Assembly (NCBI GenBank): GCA_037693485.1
Contig: CM075344.1
Location: 91,733,001-91,797,000, forward strand
DNA from: Kitagawia praeruptora
Lineage: Eukaryota > Streptophyta > Magnoliopsida > Apiales > Apiaceae
Direction of reading: 5' to 3'
DNA: 64,000 bases
The notes under the pieces were generated by a model. That model saw only the letters and a program-made list of their open reading frames with translations, did not search any database and was not told the origin of the DNA. Below are positions 31,643 through 41,954 of the stretch, one piece after another. Made by a program: the position numbers and the translations under genes. Position 1 is the first letter of the stretch; every line of letters starts with the position of its first letter.

Positions 31643-33377
31643 TTGCGAATTCGTTTCGCTGTCCGCAATGACAACCAAAGTGCATGCTATATGACTCTTG
31701 GGCGCAATAGTCCACATGTCTTTGTTCTGGAAGTTTTCAATGATTTCTGGGATTTCAAAGTAGGGAATGATGACACCTACGATGATACCTATGAGGTGGT
31801 TGTATTGAGAAACAATAACAATGTTCATCTGGTGATGTCAAGCCCAACACATTGGGACTCTTTCTGTTGGGATGCTCCCAAGCTTTCTAATGGATCCCGG
31901 TAAAGGATGTGATTGCTTCTGCATCGGGTTGGTCTGTTCTTGCCCAGGAAATTGACAGAGGAAATGGCAGTAGAGCTCCAGTTGCTTCTGCTGGACTTGT
32001 GACATATGTTGGTAGAAATCTGAGTGTTCCTCATGGGAACAAGCGAAGTCCAATGCAAAGGAATGATGGGAAGTACGAGACTGTTTTTTTTTTTTTTTGC
32101 TAGTTAAAAGAATTTATACCAAAGGGAACAGATAATACATATCCAGGGGCATACCCCGCGAGACAACATCCATGCTAAAACAACTAATCAACATGATACA
32201 AGAATAAGGAGGTAAATCCTACTCAACGTTACAGATGTACCTAGCCTATTCTTTTACATGATAAATAAGAGGATGGTCGGGTCTTGCCGAACCCAACCCT
32301 TAAACAAGTTACATGAGAATAGTTTCTCACGCACCATACGCCTTATCTCCCCACTGACCACTGATGTAGGGTGGCCAGGACCATGGTTGTGCATGCGGTA
32401 GTTACGCTCTTTCCAAATATGATAAATAGCTGTGCTAAAAAACAGATGGGCAATTGGTTCCTCCTTTGCCCGTAGCTGATTAACCGTGCAGTTGCCTGAC
32501 CGACAATTGGACCAGTTTCGAGAGAAACGAAATGGCATCGACCTGCTGATAATATCAAAAAATGGGCAAGCAGTGAAGATGTGGCTAATGGATTCATCAT
32601 CCACCCCACACAAGACACATTTTTGATCAACCTGCATTCCGAACAGAAGCATTCTATCCTTCGTGAGGAGCCTGTTTTTGATGGCCAACCATGCGATGAA
32701 TGAGCATTTCGGGATATTGAATTTGCCCCAGACCATGTGTAGCCACTGGACATAGCTTCCTTTCACCCGCATGGAGGACCAAATAGTTGCCGGGTCTTGT
32801 TATGATGTTATAACAGGTGCTGAAAAGGAAAGCTTGAGGGGGGTACTTGTTACCCCATATAGCTGGGTCAATTCGTTTATAGAAGCTACGAGTAGGATTC
32901 AGGAGTGCTGGAGTTTGCTGCTCGTACACATTATGGCTGACTAGAGGTCAATGGAAAGGGGGCCGCAAGGTGGTTGTTTGCGGGGCTGCAAAAAAAGTAA
33001 TGGAGGTGTTTTTCAACAAGTATGATTTGGATGGTAGTATGATACTTCATCTGATTTGGTTTGTACAAATGAATTGTGTATCGCTATTTGTTTATAGATG
33101 TGTTTTCCAGGAAGGAAAAATCCAAAATGGTGGTCTGCGTCTCTCTGGTCGTTCTGCTTTGTTCTCAGAATGTGATGTGGTAATCAACAACATAAATGTT
33201 GGTTTATTTTGTCGAGGGTTTGACATCTGGTGTCACAGGAGGAACCAACACCTAGTGAAGACCCTATGGGGAATGCATTACATGGTGCATTATCTGCTAA
33301 TTTCCATTACTATGGCTCTTGTGAGACATGTGTTTAGTCTCAAAATAAGGATGTTAAAGGCGCCAGAATGCTTTTAG
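31643..33377 (+). pseudogene. Class C protein, decayed
   Basis: Frames 31643-31903 (FAVRNDNQSACYMTLGRNSP), 31909-32080 and 32970-33377 (VVCGAAKKVMEVFFNKYDLD) cover the C-terminal part of a class C protein, with frameshifts between them and a LINE fragment at 32084-32942. The conserved C-terminal block MHYMVHYLLISITMALVRHV is recognisable. No known domain. Confidence 0.6.
32084..32942 (-). mobile_element. LINE 3' fragment with zf-RVT domain, 5'-truncated
   Basis: Poly(T) 32084-32098, GCTAGTTAAAAGAATTTATACC and GGGGCATACCCCGCG mark the 3' end. The minus frame 32772-32254 has VWGKFNIPKCSFIAWLAIKN, LTKDRMLLFGMQVDQKCVLC, SISHIFTACPFF and IYHIWKERNYRMHNHGPGHP, the zf-RVT region at the end of plant LINE ORF2. 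A shifted frame extends upstream to 32929. It is a different subfamily from the copies at 15639 and 41812. Confidence 0.85.
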
Positions 33378-33553
33378 TCTAGTCTAATTAGTTGGTTTTA
33401 AGTTGACTCGATTTGTTAATTGAGTATGTTATATTTGCATGTTGATTTCGCGGGGTATGCCCCTAGAATTGTATCAGTTGTTCCTTTTGGTATAAATTTT
33501 AATTAGCAAAAAAAAAAAAAACAACAAGTAGACCAGATATCATGTATGCAACC

Positions 33554-34021
33554 TGATATATATTTTCTATGTAGATCAGATTTGCAGCGGAAAATTTAAC
33601 TTTAGCTTGCTTCTATAAAGAATTTAATCACCAAGAAACAAAACTAAAGGATCGATTTGTTTAGATTGCTTAAAGAATTTAATCACCCACAAACTAAACG
33701 AAATCTGGATAAGAAAGTATAAAGGAATTAACCACCAACTTTCAAAGGTTTTGCAAGCATAAAAACTCACGATTTATTATCATTCAATTCTGGTCTCAAA
33801 AGATTACAATATAGGGGTATATATAGGCTAGGCAAATAACCTAAACCCATTAGGAATCCCAATCAGATTCAAAATCAGCTAGTTAGCTAATATTTGAGTC
33901 CAACTTGAAAACCAATCAAAAACCCAATCCATATAGGAAATTACATAAAAACCTACTCTGAATAGGAAATTACATAAAAACCAAATCCAACTAGAAAATA
34001 AAATCCTATGTGCTTAAAACA
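33554..34021 (-). repeat. Left LTR of the gypsy element, 468 bp
   Basis: On the minus strand it begins TGTTTTAAGCACATAGG and ends CTACATAGAAAATATATATC with a final A (TG...CA). In transcript sense it has the TATA-like CCTATATATACCCC and the downstream GAATTGAATGATAATAAATC. The first 229 bp of the plus strand were copied to 9425 and 26932. Confidence 0.85.
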
Positions 34022-34391
34022 AATATTAGGAAGTGCATGGCTTATTTATTCCTTTCAGTGGCGTTCTACAACATCTGGAAAGAGCGGAATGCTATTATTC
34101 ATGATGCTGCTCATGTGAAAAAAGGACCTGCTCTTCTCAAGTTCATTATCAAGAGAACTGTCCGTGAAAAACTCTCCACCCATAAGGCCTTCCAGCGAGC
34201 TGCTGCAAAGAATAGTGACTTGATTTTGGCTTTGTATTAATGTATTAAGTCTTGGCTGTTAGTTCTAATTTTTTGAAGACTAGTTTGTTCTGCTAGCTGT
34301 TAGCTTTTCCTTTTTGCGCGGGGTATGCCCCTAGATTTTGTACATTCTTTTCCTCTTCTATAAAATTTTACTTATCAAAAAAAAAAAAAAA
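34022..34391 (+). mobile_element. LINE 3' end, 370 bp, with a target-site deletion
   Basis: The last about 75 codons of a LINE ORF2 (CMAYLFLSVAFYNIWKERNA ... RAAAKNSDLILALY, stop near 34240), a 3' UTR with GCGCGGGGTATGCCCC, CTTCTATAAAATTTTACTTATC and poly(A) 34377-34391. The right arm of the gypsy palindrome shows the empty site: about 26 bp (GAAAAACCCTTTCAAGTGAA and following) present there are absent here, so the insertion deleted target instead of duplicating it. The terminal TTATC instead of TTAGC marks another subfamily. Confidence 0.8.
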
Positions 34392-34560
34392 CTTGCAAGC
34401 CAAAAATCTACTTAATAAATATATAGTAATCAGCCAATTAATTCTCACGGATAACATTGAATATAGATAAGTTGAAAGCCACGCTTGTCTCCATGAGAAC
34501 AAGTAAATCAGCCATAATGCTCCTGCATCATTCTCCTCCTCTTCTTCGAAAACAATTGTC
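34392..34560 (-). repeat. Left inner arm of the gypsy palindrome
   Basis: It is nearly the exact inverse of 36129-36308. On the minus strand it reads GAGAATGATGCAGGAGCATT and onward to GGCTTGCAAG, the non-coding end of the gypsy internal region before the 3' LTR. It overlaps the last codons of gag (to 34528). Confidence 0.8.
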
Positions 34561-36087
34561 CTCAATTGAACAATAAACACATACGAAGATCTTGATGTTG
34601 TGCTCCGCATCATTCTCCTCTCCTTTGAAAAAAACTCTTCCACGAGTTTTGTAGAATCGAAGAATCAACATACCACAATGGGACATATTATAAAACTTGA
34701 GAACTTTATACTTTAGCACCATGAGGAACTCTTTGGGAACAAAAAACTTTGAAGTTGTATCAGTTCTTAACAAGCCGTCCACACCTAGAAAATCAAAGGA
34801 CCTCTTTTCTTGAACAAAATCTGCTCCAACGCCACTAGAATCACATTCTAATTCAAGAGGATTAAAAAAATCTGGTATAACTATCGTAGGAGTAATGAAC
34901 AAGCTACCAAGATCCTCTTGTTCCAATCCATGCTCAATTTGCTTCTCATTCAAAACCCAATTCTCTGTAGGTGATTGATGCATGACAAAAGTTTCAATTT
35001 GAGAATCAGATTCTTCTTCATGTTCAACTTGCTCCTTTTCTTCTTCGATTTCTATCTCCTTGGAAGAATAAATTACATCGATCTCCTCAACATCGCGCAA
35101 AGTCATTACACGATTATTAGGGCAGTCCCGCATCATATGTCCATAACCCTTACACTTGAAACAAATTTTTTTGTCTTCCGTTGTCATTGATGTCGAATTC
35201 TTCCCTTTATCTTTCATGAATTTGTCAAATTTGGGAGTAACATTAGCACCTGATTGAACCACGTTTCCTACTTGAGATTTATTCTTCTCGTTATACGGCT
35301 TCATGTAAGTAGGTTTTTTAGCCTTTGCATGCTTCTCCGATCGTAGAGCCACTTTACAAACTTCTTCAAAAGACCAATAAGGTTGCATATCCACTTTTTC
35401 AGCAATACTCAGATTTAGTCCCGCCAAAAAGCGAGCAATTTTATGTTCCACTCTCTCCTCCAAATCACACAACATAGTTAATCTCTCAAACTCAGTAGTA
35501 TACTCCTCAACCGAGAGTGCATCTTGCTTAAAACCTTGCAATTTCAGAAAAATATCTTGCACATAATCGGTGGGCAAAAATCGTTTTTTCATTCTCACCT
35601 TAAGTGCTTCCCATGAATCAATTCGCGCCTTGCCCTCTCTTTTCCTTTTTGATTTCATGTTTTCATACCACAGATTTGCATAACCCGTAAGCTTTAGTGC
35701 CGCCACTTTGAATCTCTTGCGATCATCATAATCCTTGTAATCAAAGATTCTTTCAATACGTTGCAACCATTCAAGAAAGCTTTCCGGCCTCATGCTTCCA
35801 TCAAACTCTGGAACATCCAAGTGCAACCCTCTATCATCCTCCTGAGACTTACGATTTTTACGTCTTGAATCTTCTTCCTCTTCTGAATCTGATATGTGTG
35901 CAGATTTTTCACTTCTCTGCGGACTACGAGATAATGTCCCTTGTTTTAGTATTGTTAAAACATCCTTCAATTGTTCTCTTAACTCGTTGATCTCCCTATC
36001 CCTCCGCATATTTTGAGCTTGCTCCATTGTTAAACCTCGCGGAACCTTCAATTCTTCATCACCAGATATACCTGACATGTTGCCCAC
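34528..36087 (-). CDS. Ty3/gypsy Gag, intact 519-codon ORF
   Basis: The capsid/nucleocapsid precursor opens MGNMSGISGDEELKVPRGLT. A charged N-terminus with a coiled-coil-like stretch (RDREINELREQLKDVLTILK) precedes the retrotransposon gag domain, about residues 95-215 (DVPEFDGSMRPESFLEWLQR, LKLTGYANLWYENM, RFLPTDYVQDIFLKLQGFKQ, YTTEFERLTMLCDL). One knuckle, CFKCKGYGHMMRDC, is near residue 310, followed by an acidic tail. Protease, RT, RNase H and integrase are absent. An intact gag alone fits a non-autonomous TR-GAG-like element using pol from a partner. Confidence 0.9.
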   Translation of the reverse strand: MGNMSGISGDEELKVPRGLTMEQAQNMRRDREINELREQLKDVLTILKQGTLSRSPQRSEKSAHISDSEEEEDSRRKNRKSQEDDRGLHLDVPEFDGSMRPESFLEWLQRIERIFDYKDYDDRKRFKVAALKLTGYANLWYENMKSKRKREGKARIDSWEALKVRMKKRFLPTDYVQDIFLKLQGFKQDALSVEEYTTEFERLTMLCDLEERVEHKIARFLAGLNLSIAEKVDMQPYWSFEEVCKVALRSEKHAKAKKPTYMKPYNEKNKSQVGNVVQSGANVTPKFDKFMKDKGKNSTSMTTEDKKICFKCKGYGHMMRDCPNNRVMTLRDVEEIDVIYSSKEIEIEEEKEQVEHEEESDSQIETFVMHQSPTENWVLNEKQIEHGLEQEDLGSLFITPTIVIPDFFNPLELECDSSGVGADFVQEKRSFDFLGVDGLLRTDTTSKFFVPKEFLMVLKYKVLKFYNMSHCGMLILRFYKTRGRVFFKGEENDAEHNIKIFVCVYCSIEDNCFRRRGGE

Positions 36088-36128
36088 GTTTTTTGAAGAA
36101 AAACTTCAAAAACAAATCGCCAAACCTA

Positions 36129-36308
36129 GCTCTTGAGAATGATGCAGGAGCATTATGGCTGATTTACTTGTTCTCATGGAGACAAGCGTGGCTTTCAACT
36201 TATCTATATTCAATGTTATCCGTGAGAATTAATTGGCTGATTACTATATATTTATTAAGTAGATTTTTGGCTTGCAAGTTTTTACCTTTCACTTGAAAGG
36301 GTTTTTCT
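36129..36308 (+). repeat. Right inner arm of the gypsy palindrome
   Basis: It is the inverse copy of 34392-34560 and extends to CACTTGAAAGGGTTTTTC before the right LTR, so it also shows the uninterrupted sequence lost at the left arm. The arm joins the 5' leader of gag at GAGAATGATGC (about 36135), a string that also occurs twice near the gag end (34530-34620), a candidate microhomology for the inversion. Confidence 0.8.
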
Positions 36309-38142
36309 TGTTTTAAGCACATAGGATTTTATTTTCTAGTTGGATTTGGTTTTTATGTAATTTCCTATTCAGAGTAGGTTTTTATGTAATTTCCTATATG
36401 GATTGGGTTTTTGATTGGTTTTCAAGTTGGACTCAAATATTAGCTAACTAGCTGATTTTGAATCTGATTGGGATTCCTAATGGGTTTAGGTTATTTTCCT
36501 AGCCTATATATACCCCTATATTGTAATCTTTTGAGACCAGAATTGAATGATAATAAATTGTGAGTTTTTATTCTTGCAAAACCTTTGAAAGTTGGTGGTT
36601 AATTCCTTTATACTTTCTTATCCAGATTTCGTTTAGTTTGTGGGTGATTAAATTCTTTAAGCAATCTAAACAAATCGATCCTTTAGTTTTGTTTCTTGGT
36701 GATTAAATTTTTTTTTTTTTTTTGCTAATTAAAATTTTATACCAAAAAGGAACAGCTAATACAAATCTAGGGGCATTCCCCGCGATCAAACATAATAAAA
36801 GTCATTACATCAGTAAGTCACCTTACTGTCAACATAACAACGAAAATAAGCTAAAGATTATTCTGGCGCCTTAAAACAACCTAAAATTGAGACTAGGCAC
36901 ATGTCTCACAAAGCCCATATTAATGAGAAGCAGCAGATAAACCATGTAGTGACACAGCCGCATTTCATGAGAAACATCCATATGACATCCATCAACATGA
37001 GAGTTGGCCTCCAAGAAAGCACCACCGGCTAACTTTCCATTAGAAGGAGAACCAGCCCCCAGCTGATTAAAAAAGCCCATATGACAGCCATCATACACAA
37101 CCATCTTTGTTTCATTCTTCCTGCTAATATAGCGGAGATCTCTTTTTGCAGGCACGGCAAACACCCAGCTCAACCATCTCATATTAACAAACAGAAGTTG
37201 TTCATTCTTTATCATAGGACAATCGTCCATATCCCATACAGTGGTCAGCAATAAATCAAACCCATCATTCCACATCTGGTATAAGTCAGGACCAGCCTCC
37301 AAGTATCTACCAGCCAAAGAGCAAGGATAAAGATCCCAAAACCCCAGATTAGGTCCCATTATAGTCATGGCAACATGACAGTCACCAGCATAAACCATTT
37401 TCTTCCCCACAGGGAGCCATGCGTGTCTCTTCTTGATACACGCCTCATCAAACATAAACGCCACCTGGACAGGCCACCCTGTTACCATCAAAGGCATATC
37501 ACAACTGGTAGCATCACATTGCATTCTGCCAGCATACAACTTTAAGCATCTCTCAAAGAGGGACTTCTCCATACCACCAGAGCCATATACAGCAGCCCTC
37601 TCCGCCTGATTAATGCCGTTTATGCCCTCACAAGCTTCCACATCCGGAAAAAACATCAAACTCCACTTCTCAATGTAGCAAGCAACAAGGCTGCTATTCA
37701 TCAGTTGACAATTTGAGACATGATAGCGTATCACAAGAATCTCCTCCTGCCCCATTTTATGGCTATAGTCACAACCATTCCTCTGTCCATCAGTAAAAGA
37801 GACAGAAACTACAGACGTCTTTCCCAACGAGGTTACTTCTTCCCAAGCCCAGAGTAAACCTTGAGCATTCCCATGGTCACGAGGCAAGCCTGCAAGCGAC
37901 ACCTCAGTTGCAGCAAAGATATCTAAATCAATCACCAGCTGGAAACAATCAGCACTTGATCCTAACAAGAATATAGACAGAACCCCCATCATAATTCCTC
38001 CTCGATGTGCCATCTTTGCAAGCGCAAACTCTATACCGGTCTGGGTGTCCAATAACCAATGGAGCTTCATCTTTGAAAGGCCTCGATGAAAACCATTGAA
38101 GTCCCACCCAAACACCATATTTCTTCTTTCCTTTCGATTAGC

Positions 38143-39993
38143 ATGAGTCGCAAGAGGGTTTCATTTGTGGATGACTCTGTAATGGCAACCCCTGTTAAGA
38201 ACCATATGGTAGCGACCCAGGAGGGGTTAGATCCAGTTTTGAGCCCAAAAAGGGTCTCTTTTGCGGTTGATTTGGTATCGGAGATACCATCTATTGATAC
38301 TCAATCTAGGAAATTGGAAGGACTGAGTACGAAGAATGCTGGCAAAAAGAGTTTCGCAAGAGTCTCCTTTGATGACAACCTAGTCGCGGGGGTACCACCA
38401 TCTGTTGGCTCCCGTTTCAGAAAGTCAGACGTTAATAAAGATGATAGCCTGCCGAATTGGTCCTCTGATGGCAGGAAGTCTGAGGTGAGCCCGAAGAAAG
38501 TGTCTTTTGCGAAAGAATTGGTGTCAGTGATACCGTTGGAGAAGGGTAATCCAGTAAGATCTGCTTGGAGACCTCGACCCAAGAGAAGGGTAGTTTTGGA
38601 TGGGATTGATGACAACAAAGGGCGGAAATTGGATAATCCTGGACTTGGGGTTGCTTCGAGACCTAGAAGCTCAATTAACTTACTGGAGTGCGAAGGTAAG
38701 TTTTTCTCTTCCCATAAGAAGATGAAGCCGGTTTTTTTCAATGATATCCAGCCTATCTTGATTGAGGAATCTTCGGATTCTATTGTTTCTAGTTCAGATT
38801 ATTAATGAATGAGGAGGATGTTAATTCCACGTTCTCGCCCAAAATTCCAATTGCTGATGAGACCCGAGTGGGTGGTAAAGACAGACTCTTTAACCCCAAT
38901 GGTATGGTCAGTGAGGGGGCTTCTTTTAATGACAACAGGGTCACTGAGTTAACACAAGGGGAGGGCTCTAATCCAGTTGCGAGTGAGCAACCTGCGGAGA
39001 CCAAGGGGAAGAATGTGTGTATTGAATCAGCAAGGAAAGAGGGGACTCCTTTTTGGAATGCCTCGATTAAAAGAATGCAGGAGCGTTTTTTTTTTTTTTT
39101 GCTAATTAAAATTTATACCATAGGCAAATGATTACATCTCTAGGGGCATACCCCGCGATTAGTATCACATCTACCTAACGGAACAACTAAGAAAGACATC
39201 AATAATCTACCATAGACAAATGCAGGAGCGTTTGTCTATCGCTGTGAATGTGATCATTATTTTTAGAGACTACATAATCCACAATGGGCATGAGGTGCCC
39301 CTAATTTGGGGAAATGTTGGTGTAAGTGATTTGGATGTTTTTAATGGGCTGAATTCAAGGCCAGACATCAAGCTCCTGAGAAACCTGGGAAAAGCACTGA
39401 ACTGCATTAGGCAGCTTGGGAATTTCATTAGGAAGAATGGTATCCCTCTCCCGGTTATGTTAGGGGATGATGGCCAGGTCATTGAAGACATGGAAGAGGA
39501 GCTGGAGATTGCTGAGCTGTTAGACCATAGCTTATACAACTCGGGGTTGAAGAGGAAGGCTCTGGTGGCAGCGAGACGTAACTTGGATAAGCTAAAGTTG
39601 TTCATTGTCTCTCGGGGTTTGGAGATTCCTTCGATTAAAGGGTCCCGTGATAGGGAATTTAGTGCCTCTGCTCGTAGGCTAAGAGATATTGAGGAAGTGG
39701 AGCTTCATGACTTAACCTGTCGAACTATTCAATTGAGGGACTATTTGATTGATTCGGGGATCGATCTTCAATCAGCTGAGCAGCAGAATAGCCCATACAC
39801 TGGAGGTATGGATGATGAATCTTTGAAGGAAAAAAGGGGAATGGCAAACAATGCAAAGGAGCCGATTCAGGGCAACAAGCAGTACCTGGGTCATCTGTTT
39901 GATCTTGTGGGTGATGTGACTGTGCATGATCATACTAGGAAGGAGGCCAGAGTTTGCAAGCTTAAGGCACGCCTCAGTAAAGCTCCAGATTAA
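38143..39993 (+). pseudogene. Class B protein, one frameshift and a small insertion
   Basis: The ATG at 38143 opens MSRKRVSFVDDSVMATPVKN. Modules: RKRVSF, SPKRVSFAVDLVSEIPSID, FARVSFDDNLVAGVPPS and SPKKVSFAKELVSVIPLEKG, then GVASRPRSSIN; a worn fifth (GASFNDNRVTELTQ) follows. A 1-nt shift near 38803 breaks the frame. After the insert the helical domain is open (QERLSIAVNVIIIFRDYIIH, IKLLRNLGKALNCIRQLGNF, AARRNLDKLKLFIVSRGLEI, VELHDLTCRTIQLRDYLIDS) to YLGHLFDLVGDVTVHDHT and TAA at 39991. About 568 codons without the insert. This C-terminal type has no GRGGHS tail and pairs with 15836-17658. Confidence 0.8.
39088..39218 (-). mobile_element. 131-bp solo 3' tail of the LINE family
   Basis: AATGCAGGAGCGTTT (39073-39087; 39219-39233) is a 15-bp TSD around nothing but poly(T), GCTAATTAAAATTTATACC, GGGGCATACCCCGCG and about 80 bp of 3' UTR. 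It shows that the terminal about 120 bp of the RNA are enough to appear as a complete insertion. Confidence 0.95.
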
Positions 39994-41167
39994 GTTTAAA
40001 TTTAAGTCTGTAATGGTTTTAGTTCTTCTTGTTGATTGTTAAATGGTGTAACGTTGTTTTACTCTGTTGGTCTGAATGTGGATTCCGCGGGGTATGCCCC
40101 CAGATTGTGTAACGCTGTTCCTTAGTGGTATAAATTTTAATTAGCAAAAAAAAAAAAAAAGAACAACATAACATCTGAGCCAAAACAGACTTGGGTTGTT
40201 TGTACATGGAACAGGTCTGAAAATGGCCTCAAAGCCAATCAACATCTTCATAAATCCAAAAGAAAAAACCTTCGCCTTTAAGGATTTTCTCTAAGACATT
40301 TCGTCAAACAAGTTCCAGGCCAAGTATTGCCAGCAACCACTCTCATCAATAGTCATCAGAACACATCCTGTAGGTTCTCTAATCCCAAGATTCATGTTCA
40401 TTTGAGCATCTCCGTGAGCTCTTACACCATCAGTGGTTTGAAAAACCAAGAAATTAGCACCAAGAAATTTCACTTCTCAACATAAGAATTGTTAGTCCAA
40501 CCTTAAAACTGTTAGTTGATATAACAGTCCAACCATTCAACGGAACAACTGAACGATCCCCAAGCACAGTACTGTATCGAACACCATTAATAAACCCCGA
40601 GAACCCTCCTTCAATCGTTGAAAGGAGCGTCTCATCATGGCTAAGGATTAGAAAACCCTTCAACAAATAACCCAACTCAAAAGAACGATTAAGTGACATA
40701 AATAAATGTCTACTACAATCATCTTCCGCATCTTCAAATAATAGATGCGCTAATCCTTCCCAGTCACAGGACAGACCATCTCCGAAAACCTTCAAAGACC
40801 TCGACAAACAGTCTACAAGACCATCTGTAGCACAATCCAGTCGAAGAGTGATGATATTCCTCAGAGAAGAATGGAACATAACCAGCCCATTCTCCAAATC
40901 CACAGGACTGAAATCCGAAAATAGACCCATTAATAATATATAATATAAGAAATATGGTGTTTAGGTGGGAGATTAGAAGAAGAAGATGAATTTGTGATGG
41001 TTAATAGTGTAGATCTGATGAAAAATAGAGAAGATTTGGCTGAATAATAGTGGCGGCTATTAGGGTTAGGAGAGAGAACGGAGGACTCTCATTTGGCTTG
41101 GTGATTAAATTCTTTATAGAAGCAAGTTAAAGTTAAATTTTCCGCTTCAAATCTGATCTACATATCA

Positions 41168-41658
41168 CAACCTGTCTCTGTGCAAGGTTTCAGGCAGACC
41201 CCAGAGAACCACATTTCACAGATGTGAAAAGAATCTTTAAATATCTCAAGGGCACCATTACTTTAGGGCTGTGGTATCCCAGAGAATCAGATTTCAAGCT
41301 ACTTGGTTACTCTGATGCAGACTTTGCAGGTTGTAAGATAGACAAAAAAAGCACCAGTGGAAGTTGTCAATTTCTGGGTGAAAGACTGGTTTCTTGGTAC
41401 AGTAAGAAACAGAAATCAATTTCTACATCTACAGCTGAGGCAGAGTATATTGCAGCTGGTAGCTGTTGTGCATAGATTCTATGGATGAAGAATCAATTGC
41501 TAGATTATGGATTGAGGTACAATAAAATTCTTATTTACTGTGATAATCAAAGTGCTATTGCCATGACAGGTAATCCAGTACAGCATTCAATGACCAAGCA
41601 CATAAGCATAAGGTATCACTTTATCAGAGAACATGTAGAGGAAGGAAACATTGAACTT
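41168..41658 (+). pseudogene. Copia RNase H (main part) with one amber stop
   Basis: The frame resumes after the gypsy element (CLCARFQADPREPHFTDVKR). RNase H acidic residues lie in YSDADFAGC, STAEAEYIAAG and IYCDNQSAIAM. A TAG at 41473 follows GSCCA, where the family has CAG (Q). The frame ends at HVEEGNIEL, where the next insertion begins (TSD ACATTGAACTT), and continues at 60416. Confidence 0.9.
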
Positions 41659-41685
41659 GATAAGTTTTGTTGACTTATGGCTTTA

Positions 41686-41733
41686 GGCTTATTTCTTTAG
41701 GCTTATTTCTTTAGACTTATTTCTTTAGGCTTA
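41686..41733. repeat. 14-bp tandem repeat, about 3.5 copies
   Basis: GGCTTATTTCTTTA is repeated three times in a row with one A/G change, then a partial copy. It lies in the non-coding tail unit and is not seen in other units of the family. Confidence 0.9.
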
Positions 41734-41954
41734 TGTTGACTTGATAAGTTTTGTCCCCTATGGACATATTTGTCAATGCTTGGGTTTGTTCCCCTATGGC
41801 TTTGGTCATCCTTTTTTTTTTTTGCTAAGTTAAAAAATTTATATCACCAAAAGGAGCTACAAGAGAATCTGGGGCATACCCCAACACAACATCTATAAAA
41901 TACACCTAGAAAGGGTCGACATGACCAACCAAGCTCAACTAGATACTAGGCCTA

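Larger units (their letters stand above)
31547..33520 (+). mobile_element. Class C passenger, 5'-truncated, with nested LINE fragment
   Basis: AACAACAAGTAGACCA flanks both sides (31531-31546; 33520-33535), a TSD in copia RT (TTSRPDIM). The 3' end has GATTTCGCGGGGTATGCCCC, TTTTGGTATAAATTTTAATTAGC and poly(A) to 33520. The class C coding sequence is broken by stops. The last frame (32970-33377) ends with HYMVHYLLISITMALVRHVF, the C-terminal block shared with 36871-38118 and 49540-50415. A minus LINE piece lies inside (32084-32942). Confidence 0.85.
38098..40160 (+). mobile_element. Class B passenger, nearly full length, in class C unit
   Basis: It begins in the 5' UTR (CCCACCCAAACACCATATTT, 38103) just before the ATG, so it lacks only the CT-rich start. 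The 3' end has GATTCCGCGGGGTATGCCCC, GTGGTATAAATTTTAATTAGC and poly(A) 40146-40160. GAAAACCAT/GAACAACAT around the junctions could be a diverged TSD. It holds the 131-bp tail insertion at 39088. Confidence 0.8.
36871..40930 (-). pseudogene. Class C protein, interrupted and frameshifted
   Basis: The N-terminal part is at 40930-40454 (ATG at 40930; MGLFSDFSPVDLENGLVMFH, then SSLRNIITL, shared with the ORF at 46434: DLENGLVVFHSSLRNSITLG). A frameshift leads to 40473-40291. After the class B insertion the frame from about 38097 is open for over 400 codons to 36871, with GKKMVYAGDCHVAMTIMGPN, DGCHMGFFNQLGAGSPSNGK, LAGGAFLEANSHVDGCHMD and the C-terminal block CHYMVYLLLLINMGFVRHVP. The DGCHMD/GAFLEA segment is also in 57193-58644 (LAGGAFLEADSLVDGCHMD), so these define one class C subtype. 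Function unknown. Confidence 0.7.
36710..41096 (-). mobile_element. Class C passenger in the gypsy LTR, split by a class B unit
   Basis: CTTGGTGATTAAATT flanks it (36695-36709; 41097-41111), a clean 15-bp TSD. Poly(T) 36710-36723 and GGGGCATTCCCCGCG mark the 3' end. The 5' end GGACTCTCAT is at 41083-41092 with the CT-rich stretch and the AGAAATATGGTGTTTAGG block at 40949. Class C sequence is at 36710-38097 and 40161-41096. Confidence 0.9.
33554..41167. mobile_element. Ty3/gypsy Gag-only element with inverted LTRs
   Basis: CAACC at 33549-33553 and at 41168-41172 is a 5-bp TSD, and removing the element restores the copia frame (DIMYATCLC). The left LTR is in minus orientation (33554-34021), the right LTR in plus orientation (36309-36709 plus 41112-41167). 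Inside each LTR the same about 150-170 bp of internal sequence follows (34392-34560; 36129-36308), also inverted. A gag ORF (34528-36087, minus) fills the middle; no pol is present. Two 3' ends thus face outward around one gag. Nested insertions: 34022-34391 and 36710-41096. Confidence 0.85.
36309..41167 (+). repeat. Right LTR of the gypsy element, split by an insertion
   Basis: 36309-36709 (TGTTTTAAGCACATAGG ... CTTGGTGATTAAATT) continues after the class C unit at 41112-41167 (CTTTATAGAAGCAAG ... CTACATATCA). Total about 457 bp without the TSD copy, collinear with the inverse of 33554-34021. Confidence 0.85.

Noticed and set aside
33554..41167. Foldback or MULE-type DNA transposon with long terminal inverted repeats
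   Set aside because: The arms are TG...CA LTRs with a TATA-like box, the TSD is 5 bp and the interior is a gypsy gag; MULEs usually give about 9-bp TSDs.
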